Positions 18,308 through 25,870 of a stretch of 64,000 bases of DNA are shown piece after piece. Below the pieces are notes generated by a model. That model did not search any database. It had not been told where the DNA came from and saw only the letters and a program-made list of their open reading frames with translations. The translations under genes and the position numbers were made by a program. The stretch comes from Pseudomonadota bacterium (lineage in GTDB: Bacteria > Pseudomonadota > Alphaproteobacteria > Rhizobiales > Xanthobacteraceae): the NCBI GenBank assembly GCA_023451825.1, contig JAEXYA010000055.1, forward strand, positions 1-64,000, written 5' to 3'. Position 1 is the stretch's first letter. Each line of letters opens with the position of its first letter.

Positions 18308-19047
18308 GCGCCGTCCTCGAAGTCTCCAATATCAGCAAGCGCTTTGGCGGTATCACTGCCGTGAACGGCGTGTCCTTCGATGTGCAGGAAGGCGAGATCC
18401 TCGGCCTGATCGGCCCGAACGGCTGCGGCAAGTCCACTTTGTTCAACTGCATCCTCGGTCAGCTCACGCCATCCGGCGGCGAGGTGAAGCTCGACGGCCA
18501 GACCGTCACCGGGCTTCGTCCGTCCGAGCTGAACAAGCTCGGCGTCAGCCGCACCTTCCAGCTGCTGCAGGTGTTCCCCAAACTCTCGGTGCGCGAGAAC
18601 CTGATCCTCGCCGGGCAAGAGCATCAGGGCAACATGTTGACGCGCCTTGTCGGCCCCTCCGATGCCGGCCTCACGGATGCCGCCAACCAGATGATCGGCT
18701 TCTTCAAGCTCGACCATCTCGCGGATGAACCTGCCGGCGGCCTCTCCTATGGCCAGCAGAAGCTGCTCGACGCCGCCATGGCCTTCATGGGCGGCCCACG
18801 CCTCGTGTTGCTGGATGAGCCCGCCGGCGGCGTCAATCTCACCATGCTTGCCGATCTCAAGGATCGCCTGCGCGCCATCAATCAGGAGAAGCGCGCCACC
18901 TTCGTGGTGATCGAACACAATATGGAATTCGTGATGTCGCTGTGTACGCGCGTGATGGTGATGGCCGAAGGCAAGGTGCTGGCCATGGGCCGGCCCGACG
19001 AAGTCCGTGCCAATCCCGCCGTCATCGAAGCGTATCTGGGGCATTGA
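18304..19047 (+). CDS. ABC transporter ATP-binding protein (LivG family)
   Basis: A 247-residue ATPase subunit. Walker A is GPNGCGKST (residues 37-45), the signature motif reads LSYGQQKLLDAAM, Walker B is LVLLDEPAGGVN, and the switch His is in VVIEHNMEFV. The frame is open from 18127 inside livM, but the GTG at 18304 overlapping the livM stop gives the standard N-terminus. It energises the permease pair with the LivF-type subunit at 19173. Confidence 0.92.
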   Translation: MSAVLEVSNISKRFGGITAVNGVSFDVQEGEILGLIGPNGCGKSTLFNCILGQLTPSGGEVKLDGQTVTGLRPSELNKLGVSRTFQLLQVFPKLSVRENLILAGQEHQGNMLTRLVGPSDAGLTDAANQMIGFFKLDHLADEPAGGLSYGQQKLLDAAMAFMGGPRLVLLDEPAGGVNLTMLADLKDRLRAINQEKRATFVVIEHNMEFVMSLCTRVMVMAEGKVLAMGRPDEVRANPAVIEAYLGH

Positions 19048-19072
19048 GGCATGATGACGCTAAATTATCGAT

Positions 19073-19156
19073 CGTCATTGCGAGGAGCCCTTGCGACGAA
19101 GCAATCCAGTCTTCGCTTGTTGCCTTCTGGATTGCTTCGCTTCGCTCGCAATGACG
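19073..19156. repeat. Palindromic repeat, family C, copy 2, inside the importer operon
   Basis: Ends CGTCATTGCGAGGAG and CTCGCAATGACG, with an inner GAAGCAATCCAG / CTGGATTGCTTC pair, as in copy 1. It lies between the two ATPase genes, the only other non-overlapping junction of the importer besides copy 1. Confidence 0.88.
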
Positions 19157-19172
19157 AGCTGAGGAGATCAGC

Positions 19173-19913
19173 ATGAGTGACGACATTCTCCACGTCCAAA
19201 ACCTCGTCGGCGGCTACGGCAAGATGACGATCCTTAACGGCACGACATTTTCGGTGCCGGCGGGATCGATCACCACCGTGATCGGCCCGAACGGCGCCGG
19301 CAAGTCCACCGTATTCAAGGCGATCTTCGGCCTGCTGAAACTGCGCGAAGGCAAGATCACTTTCAAGGGCCGTGACGTCACCGGCCTCAGCCAGCGCGCT
19401 TTGCTGTCCGCCGGCATCTGCTATGTGCCGCAAGGCCGCAACATCTTTCCGGAACTGTCGGTCCGCCACAATATCGAACTCGGCGCCGTCGCCGCCGGCC
19501 GCGATATCACCGACCTGCCCGCGCGTATCGAGGCCGCGCTCGACAAATTCCCGGTACTGCGCACCAAGGCGACGCAGCAGGCGTCCACCCTCTCCGGCGG
19601 CGAGCAGAAGCAGCTCGAAATCGCCCGCGGCCTGCTGCTCAATCCGCAACTGGTGCTGATCGACGAGCCCTCCATCGGCCTGTCGCCGCTGATGGTGCAG
19701 CAGACCTTCAATATCCTGAAGGAGCTGCGCGACAAGGGCGTCTCCATTCTGATGATCGAACAGAATGCGCGCTCGGCGCTGGAGATATCCGATTTCGGCA
19801 TCGTGCTCGAACTCGGCCAGACCCGATTGATGGACAGGGCCGACAAGGTGCTGAACGATCCGCGCATCGGGCAGTTGTTCCTCGGCGGCGCCATGGAAGA
19901 AACGGCAGCATAG
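19173..19913 (+). CDS. ABC transporter ATP-binding protein (LivF family)
   Basis: A 246-residue ATPase. Walker A is GPNGAGKST (about residues 36-44), the signature is LSGGEQKQLEIARGL, Walker B is LVLIDEPSIGLSP, and the switch His position carries Gln in MIEQNARSAL, as is usual in LivF. It completes the five-component importer. The dehydratase gene starts 22 bp after its stop. Confidence 0.92.
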   Translation: MSDDILHVQNLVGGYGKMTILNGTTFSVPAGSITTVIGPNGAGKSTVFKAIFGLLKLREGKITFKGRDVTGLSQRALLSAGICYVPQGRNIFPELSVRHNIELGAVAAGRDITDLPARIEAALDKFPVLRTKATQQASTLSGGEQKQLEIARGLLLNPQLVLIDEPSIGLSPLMVQQTFNILKELRDKGVSILMIEQNARSALEISDFGIVLELGQTRLMDRADKVLNDPRIGQLFLGGAMEETAA

Positions 19914-19935
19914 CTGCGACGGAGGAGACGGCAGC

Positions 19936-21792
19936 ATGAATGCACGCTCGATCGCGACGGTCTCGCTGTCAGGCACGCTGGACGAAAAGCTCCGTGCCAT
20001 CGCTGCCGCCGGTTTCGAGGAAGTCGAGATTTTCGAGGCCGACCTGCTCTCGTTCAACGGATCGCCGCGCGATGTCAGCGATCTCTGCGGCGAGCTCAAT
20101 CTGAATATCTGCGCCTTCCAGCCGTTCCGCGATTTCGAGGGCATGCCGGAGCCGCAGCGCAGCCGCAACTTTGCCCGCGCCGAACGCAAGTTCGCGCTGA
20201 TGCACGAGCTGCGCACCGATTTGATGCTGATCTGCAGCAACATCTCGCCCGTGTCGCTCGGCGGCATCGACCGCGCCGCCGCCGATTTTCGCGAGCTCGG
20301 CGATCTCGCAGCGAAGCACAATATTAAGGTCGGTTATGAGGCCCTCGCCTGGGGCGCGCATGTCAACGACTATCGCGATGCATGGGAGATCGTGCGCCGC
20401 GCCGACCACAAGAATATCGGCGTCATCCTCGACAGTTTTCACGCCCTCGCGCCGGGCTTTCCTACCGGCCCTATCGCTTCGATCCCCGCCGACAAGATCT
20501 TCCTCGTCCAGCTCGCCGACGCGCCAAAGCTCGGCCTCGACGTGCTGTCATGGAGCCGGCATTTCCGCTGCTTCCCCGGTCAGGGCGACCTACCGGTGGT
20601 GAAGTTCATGGAGGCGGTACAGGCCGCCGGCTATCGCGGCCCGTGGTCGCTCGAAATCTTCAACGATCAATTCCGCGCCGGCTCCGCCGTGCGCACCGCC
20701 ACCGACGGATTGCGCTCGCTGATCCTGCTGCAGGACCAGTTGGCAAAACCCGCCGAAGTGCTGGCGCCGAAATCGCCCACCCTCGGCACTGGCTTCCTCG
20801 AATTCGCTGTCAACGAGACCAAGGCCACCGAACTCTCCACATGGCTCGGCCAACTCGGCTTCCGCAAGACCGGTGCCCATCGCAGCAAGGATGTGGAGCG
20901 CTGGTCGCAGGGATCGATCGATCTCGTGGTCAACTCAGAGCCCGACGGTTTTGCCCATTCGCATTACGTCACCCACGGCGCCGGCGTCTGCGCCATCGCG
21001 CTCGATGTCGGCAATGCAAGACAGGCGATGGAGCGCGCCGAAGCGATGCAGGCACGCACCTTCTATCAGCCCGTCGGCCCCGGCGAACTGGAAATCCCCG
21101 CCATTCACGGCGTCGGCGGCAGCCTGCTCTATTTCCTCGACGACGCCGGCAACAACTGGGATACGGATTTCGAGCCTCTGCGCAGCGATGCGAGTGCTGA
21201 TGACCTTCTCGCCGTCGATCACATCTCGCAATCCATGCCCTATGACGAGATGCTGTCCTGGCTGCTGTTCTACACCGGCATCCTCGACCTGCAGCGCCTG
21301 CCCGGCATGGAAGTCCCCGATCCCGTCGGCCTCGTGCAGAGCCAGGCGCTGATTGCGCCGAACGCATCGCTCCGCATGGTGCTGAACGGCTCCTCGGCCA
21401 CGCGCACTTTGTCGAACCGCTTCATCTCGGAATTCTTCGGCTCCGGTGTCCAGCACATCGCCTTCCTCTGCGACGATATCTTCAAGACCGTCGCCGCGAT
21501 GCGCGCGCGCGGCGCAACGTTCCTGCGCATCCCCGATAACTACTATGACGATGTGGAAGCGAAATACGGTCTCGATGCCGAACTGATGGCCGCGTTGCGC
21601 GGCAACCAGATCCTCTACGACCGCGAAGGCGACGGCGAGTTCTTCCAGATCTACACGAATGTGTTCGACGAGCGGTTTTTCTTTGAGATCGTCGAGCGTC
21701 GCAACTATCAGGGCTTTGGCGCCGCCAATGCCGGCATCCGCCTCGCCGCACAAGCCCGCGAAGCCGGCCCGGTCACCGTGCCGCGCAGGTGA
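19936..21792 (+). CDS. quiC: 3-dehydroshikimate dehydratase fused to an HPPD-like VOC domain
   Basis: A 618-residue two-domain enzyme that dehydrates 3-dehydroshikimate to protocatechuate. Residues 1-280 form a sugar-phosphate-isomerase-like TIM barrel with predicted metal ligands E135, D166, Q192 and E240 (in GYEALAWG, LDSFHA, LVQLADA and SLEIFND). Residues about 290-610 resemble 4-hydroxyphenylpyruvate dioxygenase, with metal-type residues in AVDHISQ, VQHIAFLC and GEFFQIYTN. The same fusion and metal set are known from QuiC1-type proteins of Pseudomonas. It is last in the importer operon and closes the catabolic logic. GGAGGAGA precedes the ATG. Confidence 0.9.
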   Translation: MNARSIATVSLSGTLDEKLRAIAAAGFEEVEIFEADLLSFNGSPRDVSDLCGELNLNICAFQPFRDFEGMPEPQRSRNFARAERKFALMHELRTDLMLICSNISPVSLGGIDRAAADFRELGDLAAKHNIKVGYEALAWGAHVNDYRDAWEIVRRADHKNIGVILDSFHALAPGFPTGPIASIPADKIFLVQLADAPKLGLDVLSWSRHFRCFPGQGDLPVVKFMEAVQAAGYRGPWSLEIFNDQFRAGSAVRTATDGLRSLILLQDQLAKPAEVLAPKSPTLGTGFLEFAVNETKATELSTWLGQLGFRKTGAHRSKDVERWSQGSIDLVVNSEPDGFAHSHYVTHGAGVCAIALDVGNARQAMERAEAMQARTFYQPVGPGELEIPAIHGVGGSLLYFLDDAGNNWDTDFEPLRSDASADDLLAVDHISQSMPYDEMLSWLLFYTGILDLQRLPGMEVPDPVGLVQSQALIAPNASLRMVLNGSSATRTLSNRFISEFFGSGVQHIAFLCDDIFKTVAAMRARGATFLRIPDNYYDDVEAKYGLDAELMAALRGNQILYDREGDGEFFQIYTNVFDERFFFEIVERRNYQGFGAANAGIRLAAQAREAGPVTVPRR

Positions 21793-21813
21793 AGGCGGCG
21801 CGGAATCGCCCCA

Positions 21814-22362
21814 TCAGAACGACGGCGGCGTGCACGCGCTCACCACTTCGCACGCCTTCGTCCCAACACATCGAAACCGGTGCGGCCTTCGGCTCTCGAA
21901 ATAATAGGCATCGCCGGGATCGAGGATGCGGCGCTCGTCGTCGACGATGACTTCCAGCCGCCCCGAGATCACGACGCCGCCCTCCTCGCCGTCATGCACC
22001 AGCGGCACGCGGCCGGTGTCGCTGCCGGGCTCGTAGCGCTCCTTGATGATCTGCAGGCTGCGCCCAAATAGATTGTCGCCGATCTGGCGATAGGAGATCG
22101 GCCCCTTGCCGATCTCGGTCAGCTCGTCCGCCCGATAGAACGCCTTGCGCGGCCGGTCGGGCTCGATGGCGAAGAACTCGGCGAGCCCCATCGGGATGCC
22201 GTCGAGGATGCGCTTCAGCGCGCCCACCGACGGGTTCATCTGGTTGGATTCGATCAGCGAGATGGTCGAATTGGTCACGCCGGCGCGCTTGGCCAGCTCG
22301 CGCTGCGACAGCTTGTGACGGGCGCGCACGAAGCGCAGCCGTTCGCCGAGATCGATGGTCAC
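21814..22362 (-). CDS. XRE-family regulator with C-terminal cupin domain (PuuR-like)
   Basis: A 182-residue regulator. Residues 5-65 form a lambda-repressor-type HTH (RLRFVRARHKLSQRELAKRA and VTNSTISLIESNQMNPSVG), and residues about 110-180 form a cupin (GEEGGVVISGRLEVIVDDE). The GTG at 22362 gives the usual 182-residue length; the frame is open to 22410. It is divergent from a transaminase gene and probably controls it, as PuuR-like proteins control polyamine or amino acid catabolism in other bacteria. The ligand is unknown. Confidence 0.87.
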   Translation of the reverse strand: MTIDLGERLRFVRARHKLSQRELAKRAGVTNSTISLIESNQMNPSVGALKRILDGIPMGLAEFFAIEPDRPRKAFYRADELTEIGKGPISYRQIGDNLFGRSLQIIKERYEPGSDTGRVPLVHDGEEGGVVISGRLEVIVDDERRILDPGDAYYFESRRPHRFRCVGTKACEVVSACTPPSF

Positions 22363-22430
22363 GCCAAATCCCTGTTGCGAGTGATGCGGATCCGGCAAAC
22401 ATGGGCACATCCATCCAGCAAGATCAATGA

Positions 22431-22445
22431 CTTGATCAAATCAAG
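22431..22445. promoter_or_regulatory. Inverted repeat, candidate operator for the XRE-cupin regulator
   Basis: CTTGATCAAATCAAG is a perfect 6-3-6 inverted repeat in the 110-bp divergent region between the regulator and the transaminase. A partial copy (GATCAATGACTTG) lies just before it. Confidence 0.5.
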
Positions 22446-22472
22446 AAAAGGACTTGTTGCATTGTTACGAAC

Positions 22473-23852
22473 ATGATCCAGATGCGAAATCAGCAAAAGT
22501 CTGTCCTTGGGAGCTCCGCCGTGTCCGTTCATCAGATTCCGAACGCACTTACACTCGATTCATTCTGGATGCCGTTTACCGCCAACCGCCAGTTCAAGGC
22601 GGCGCCGCGCATGTTCGCGTCGGCCAAGGGCATGTATTACACCACCGAAGACGGTCGCCAGGTGATCGACGGATCCGCCGGCCTGTGGTGCACCAATGCC
22701 GGCCACGGCCGCCGCGAGATCTCGGCCGCCGTCGAGAAGCAGCTCTCCACCCTCGATTTCGCCCCGGCCTTCCAGATGGGCCACCCGATCGCCTTCGAAT
22801 TCGCCAACCGCCTGGCCGAAATCGCTCCCGAAGGCCTCGACCGCATCTTCTTCACCAATTCGGGCTCTGAGTCCGGCGACACCGCGCTGAAAATCGCGAT
22901 CGCCTATCAGCGCGCCATCGGCCAGGCCACGCGCACGCGCCTGATCGGCCGCGAGCGCGGCTATCACGGCGTCGGCTTCGGCGGCACCTCGGTGGGCGGC
23001 ATGGTCAACAACCGCCGCGCCTTCGTCTCGGCGCAGCTGCCGGGCATCGACCACATCCGCCACACCCACGATCTCTCGCGCAACGCCTTCGCCAAGGACC
23101 AGCCGGATCACGGCGCGGAATTTGCCGACGACGTCGAGCGTCTGGTCGCGCTGCATGGCGCCGACACCATCGCCGCCGTCATCGTCGAGCCCGTCCCCGG
23201 CTCCACCGGCGTGCTGCCGCCGCCGAAAGGCTATCTCGAGCGCCTGCGCGAGCTCTGCACCAAGCACGGCATCCTCTTGATTTTCGACGAAGTCATCACC
23301 GGCTTCGGCCGCCTCGGCGCGCCTTTCGCCTCGCAGTTCTTCGGCGTGACACCGGATATCATGACCACCGCCAAGGGCATCACCAATGGCACCGTGCCTT
23401 GCGGCGCCGTGTTCGCCCATCGCAAGGTCTATGATGGCCTGATGAACGGTCCGGAAGGCCAGATCGAGCTGTTCCACGGCTACACCTATTCGGCGCATCC
23501 GGTCGCCTGCGCCGCCGGCATCGCCACGCTCGACATCTACAAGAACGAAGGCCTGCTCACCCGCGGCGCCGAGATGGCCGGCTACTGGCGCGACAGCCTG
23601 CATGCGCTGAAGGACCTGCCGAATGTGATCGACATCCGCAATCTCGGCCTGATGGGTGCTGTCGAACTCGCGCCCCGCAAGGATGCGCCGGGTGCGCGCG
23701 GCTATGAGGTCATGGTGGATTGCTTCAACACCGGCCTCTATCTGCGCCAGAGCGGCGACGCCTTCGCGATGTCGCCCCCGCTCACCGTCGAGAAGAAGCA
23801 TATCGACGACATGATGGAAATCCTCAGCGCGGCGATCAAGCGCGTCGCGTAA
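22473..23852 (+). CDS. Omega-amino acid--pyruvate aminotransferase (class III, PLP)
   Basis: A 459-residue class III aminotransferase, most like beta-alanine/omega-amino acid:pyruvate transaminases. PLP features are the TNSGSESGDTALK phosphate-binding region (128-140), D272-E273 in IFDEVITGFGRLG and the Schiff-base lysine K301 in TTAKGITNG. The opening FWMPFTANRQFKAAPRMFA is typical of the omega-amino acid group. The start could also be the ATG three codons later. It is divergent from the XRE-cupin regulator and followed by a strong terminator. The substrate may be beta-alanine or a polyamine-derived amine. Confidence 0.9.
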   Translation: MIQMRNQQKSVLGSSAVSVHQIPNALTLDSFWMPFTANRQFKAAPRMFASAKGMYYTTEDGRQVIDGSAGLWCTNAGHGRREISAAVEKQLSTLDFAPAFQMGHPIAFEFANRLAEIAPEGLDRIFFTNSGSESGDTALKIAIAYQRAIGQATRTRLIGRERGYHGVGFGGTSVGGMVNNRRAFVSAQLPGIDHIRHTHDLSRNAFAKDQPDHGAEFADDVERLVALHGADTIAAVIVEPVPGSTGVLPPPKGYLERLRELCTKHGILLIFDEVITGFGRLGAPFASQFFGVTPDIMTTAKGITNGTVPCGAVFAHRKVYDGLMNGPEGQIELFHGYTYSAHPVACAAGIATLDIYKNEGLLTRGAEMAGYWRDSLHALKDLPNVIDIRNLGLMGAVELAPRKDAPGARGYEVMVDCFNTGLYLRQSGDAFAMSPPLTVEKKHIDDMMEILSAAIKRVA

Positions 23853-23876
23853 GCGACATCAGCGCACACAACAAAA

Positions 23877-23915
23877 CCCCGACGGTGCAGCAGCGCCGTC
23901 GGGGTTTTTCTTTTT
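23877..23915 (+). terminator. Rho-independent terminator after the transaminase gene
   Basis: Stem CCCCGACGG / CCGTCGGGG with a short loop at 23877-23904, followed by TTTTTCTTTTT. It lies about 25 bp after the transaminase stop. Confidence 0.9.
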
Positions 23916-24005
23916 GTAGCCTGGATGAAGCGAAGCGTAATCCAGGGACAGCAGAGATCGTCAAAACGCCGGTCCCCGGATTGCGCTGCGCTCCATCCGG
24001 GCTAC
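23916..24005. repeat. Palindromic intergenic repeat, family D
   Basis: Ends GTAGCCTGGATGAAGCG and CGCTCCATCCGGGCTAC, with inner GTAATCCAGGG / CCCCGGATTGCG. It separates the transaminase terminator from the convergent serine hydrolase and matches a dispersed element type common in this bacterial group. Confidence 0.85.
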
Positions 24006-24009
24006 GGTC

Positions 24010-25137
24010 TCAGCTCCGCGCCGCGATCAACTGCCGAATAAATTCCGGCGCCTTCGCGCTTGGCAGCCAGCGCGTCACGGCGATCATGTCGGCGTCGCGA
24101 TCGATCCAGATCATATTGCCGCCGGCGCCGAGCGCATACACCGCCGTTTCCGGCGCGCCCTTGTTGGCATGCGGTCCGCGGTTCAGCCACCACAGGAAAC
24201 CGTAATTCGGCTGCAGCGCCGATTGCGTCCACATCGCATCAATCCAGCCTTGCGACAGCAGCTGCTTGCCATTCCATGCGCCACCGCGCGCCATCAACAG
24301 GCCAAAGCGCGCATGGTCGTCGGCGCCGATGAACATGCCGCCGCCCCAATGGCCGCCGCCCGGCACCGACTGCATTCGCTGTCCGTCGATCTCGACCCAC
24401 GAATTCTCGTAGCCGACCCAGCTCCAATTCTTGGACGCGCCGATCGGATCCATGATGCGTTCGCGCAGCACATCCGGCAACGGACGCTTGAACAGGTTGA
24501 GCAGAGAGAGCGACAGCAGGTTCACGCGCACATCGTTATATTCATAGAACGCGCCCGGCGCCTGCAGCTCGCGGAGCTCGCCCTTGCGGCTGTTGTCGGC
24601 ATTCGGCGCGACCAGGCGGTTGTGATCGATCTGATCCGGCTTGCCGAACAGCTCGCCGCACCATTCGCTGGTCTGCTCCAGCAGATGCCGCCAGGTGACC
24701 TTGCTGTTATGCGCATCGGCAAATAACGGCCCCGGCACGCACTGCCCCACGGGCTCGTCGATATTGCCGATCAAGCCGTCATCCACCGCGAGCCCGGTTA
24801 GCACCGCGAGATAGCTCTTGGCGATCGAGAAGGTCATATCCGCCCGTGCGATGTCGCCCCACGCCGCCAGCAGCCGTCCGCCTTGCAGCACCATGCCTGC
24901 GGAGCCACCGCGCTCCTTCACTGGCCCGAGCACCGCGCTCCATGGCCCGGTTTCATTCCAGTCCACATTCGGCGCATAGCGGCCGTCATCGTAATAGAAG
25001 CTGCGCGGCCACGGCGTCTCATTCGCCTGCGCAAAGGTCACGGCGGATGCGAGCTTGTCCGGCGCATAGCCGACGGCTTGCGGATCGATCTTGTCCCAGG
25101 CGTTTCCGCTTGCCGGAAAATAGGGTTGGTCAGTCAT
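24010..25137 (-). CDS. Serine hydrolase, beta-lactamase family
   Basis: A 375-residue class C-like serine hydrolase. The nucleophile motif is S104-I-A-K107 and the second motif is Y200-N-D202 in YEYNDVRVNLLSLSLL; the C-terminal half has GGGHWGGGMFIGADDHARFG. No signal peptide. It is unrelated in detail to the hydrolase at 324. Convergent with the transaminase and separated from it by terminator and repeat. Likely an esterase or amidohydrolase with unknown substrate. Confidence 0.85.
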   Translation of the reverse strand: MTDQPYFPASGNAWDKIDPQAVGYAPDKLASAVTFAQANETPWPRSFYYDDGRYAPNVDWNETGPWSAVLGPVKERGGSAGMVLQGGRLLAAWGDIARADMTFSIAKSYLAVLTGLAVDDGLIGNIDEPVGQCVPGPLFADAHNSKVTWRHLLEQTSEWCGELFGKPDQIDHNRLVAPNADNSRKGELRELQAPGAFYEYNDVRVNLLSLSLLNLFKRPLPDVLRERIMDPIGASKNWSWVGYENSWVEIDGQRMQSVPGGGHWGGGMFIGADDHARFGLLMARGGAWNGKQLLSQGWIDAMWTQSALQPNYGFLWWLNRGPHANKGAPETAVYALGAGGNMIWIDRDADMIAVTRWLPSAKAPEFIRQLIAARS

Positions 25138-25324
25138 GGAGAATGTGTGCTCGCGTTGGACAACAGGCGACGGTTATCGACCGGATCGAAACCAACGACA
25201 ACCGACAGCGGCGCGAGTGATCTTTCGAGATTTGCATGGATCGATGCGGCGGGCCCGCGTCGCCATCACCGCCGCACAACGGACACTTTTTGCCTGACGA
25301 TCGGTCGCAAAGGCCGGAGCCCGC

Positions 25325-25477
25325 ATGCACCACGACCCGATCACCCCACCGACGCCGCCGACGCCAAACATGAACAACACTGCCGCAGCCTGGGGCCCGC
25401 GGCCGTCACTGCGGAGGCTGGCCTTCACTGTGGTGGTGATTGCGATCGCGATTGTGGTTGTGCGCTGGATGAAGTGA
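25325..25477 (+). CDS. Small membrane protein, 50 residues, upstream of the TonB receptor
   Basis: A 50-residue open frame preceded by CCGGAG five bases before the ATG. It has a Pro/Thr-rich N-terminus (MHHDPITPPTPPTPNMNN), a short basic stretch (PSLRRLA) and one C-terminal hydrophobic helix (FTVVVIAIAIVVV) ending RWMK. A decayed second copy of its 5' half is at 28214-28300, which supports it as a real gene unit associated with the receptor. Function unknown; a single-span inner-membrane peptide accessory to iron uptake is conceivable. Confidence 0.55.
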   Translation: MHHDPITPPTPPTPNMNNTAAAWGPRPSLRRLAFTVVVIAIAIVVVRWMK

Positions 25478-25870
25478 AAGCGGGATGGGGCGGATGTGAT
25501 GATCCGCTTCCCTGCCCGCGACTACAATTCCCATCACTCGCAACGCCAGTCTGTATTTTCGATCGCAAGCCTCAAGGGCATGGCAGCGTCACAATCAATG
25601 CGCGCATAGCTTCTCAATCATTCGATCAGCCCACCAGCCGCAAGTTCGAGAAGTTCTAATCCCCGTCTAATGCTGAGCTAATTGAGCCAGATGCAGATAC
25701 CGCCTGGTCCTTCGGACTCAGGCGATTGATCCCGGCGTGCGCAGGCATGGCACGCGGGGCGCAGAAGGCGTGCGCCCTTCACTGTACGTGAATGGGAACG
25801 ATCGCCGTCCTGAAAAGGAAGCCAGGATTTCGACGGGCGAAATCAAAAAAAATCGAGAAAAGGAAAATCG
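25478..25870 (+). promoter_or_regulatory. 393-bp leader region of the TonB receptor with short hairpins
   Basis: No gene recognised. It contains perfect small inverted repeats: GGGCGCA/TGCGCCC (25757-25777), TTCAC/GTGAA (25778-25792) and AGAAGTTCT (25649-25657). The last resembles half of an iron-response palindrome but is too short to call. An A-rich stretch with GAAAAGGAAAATCG forms the ribosome-binding region. No cobalamin riboswitch core was seen. Confidence 0.4.

Noticed and set aside
25645..25659. Iron-response (Irr/Fur-like) box before the TonB receptor
   Set aside because: TTCGAGAAGTTCTAA matches only a 9-bp core palindrome; too short to call without a motif model.
25478..25870. Cobalamin riboswitch in the receptor leader
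   Set aside because: The leader is long and structured, but no B12-box-like core was found and the receptor looks siderophore-type.
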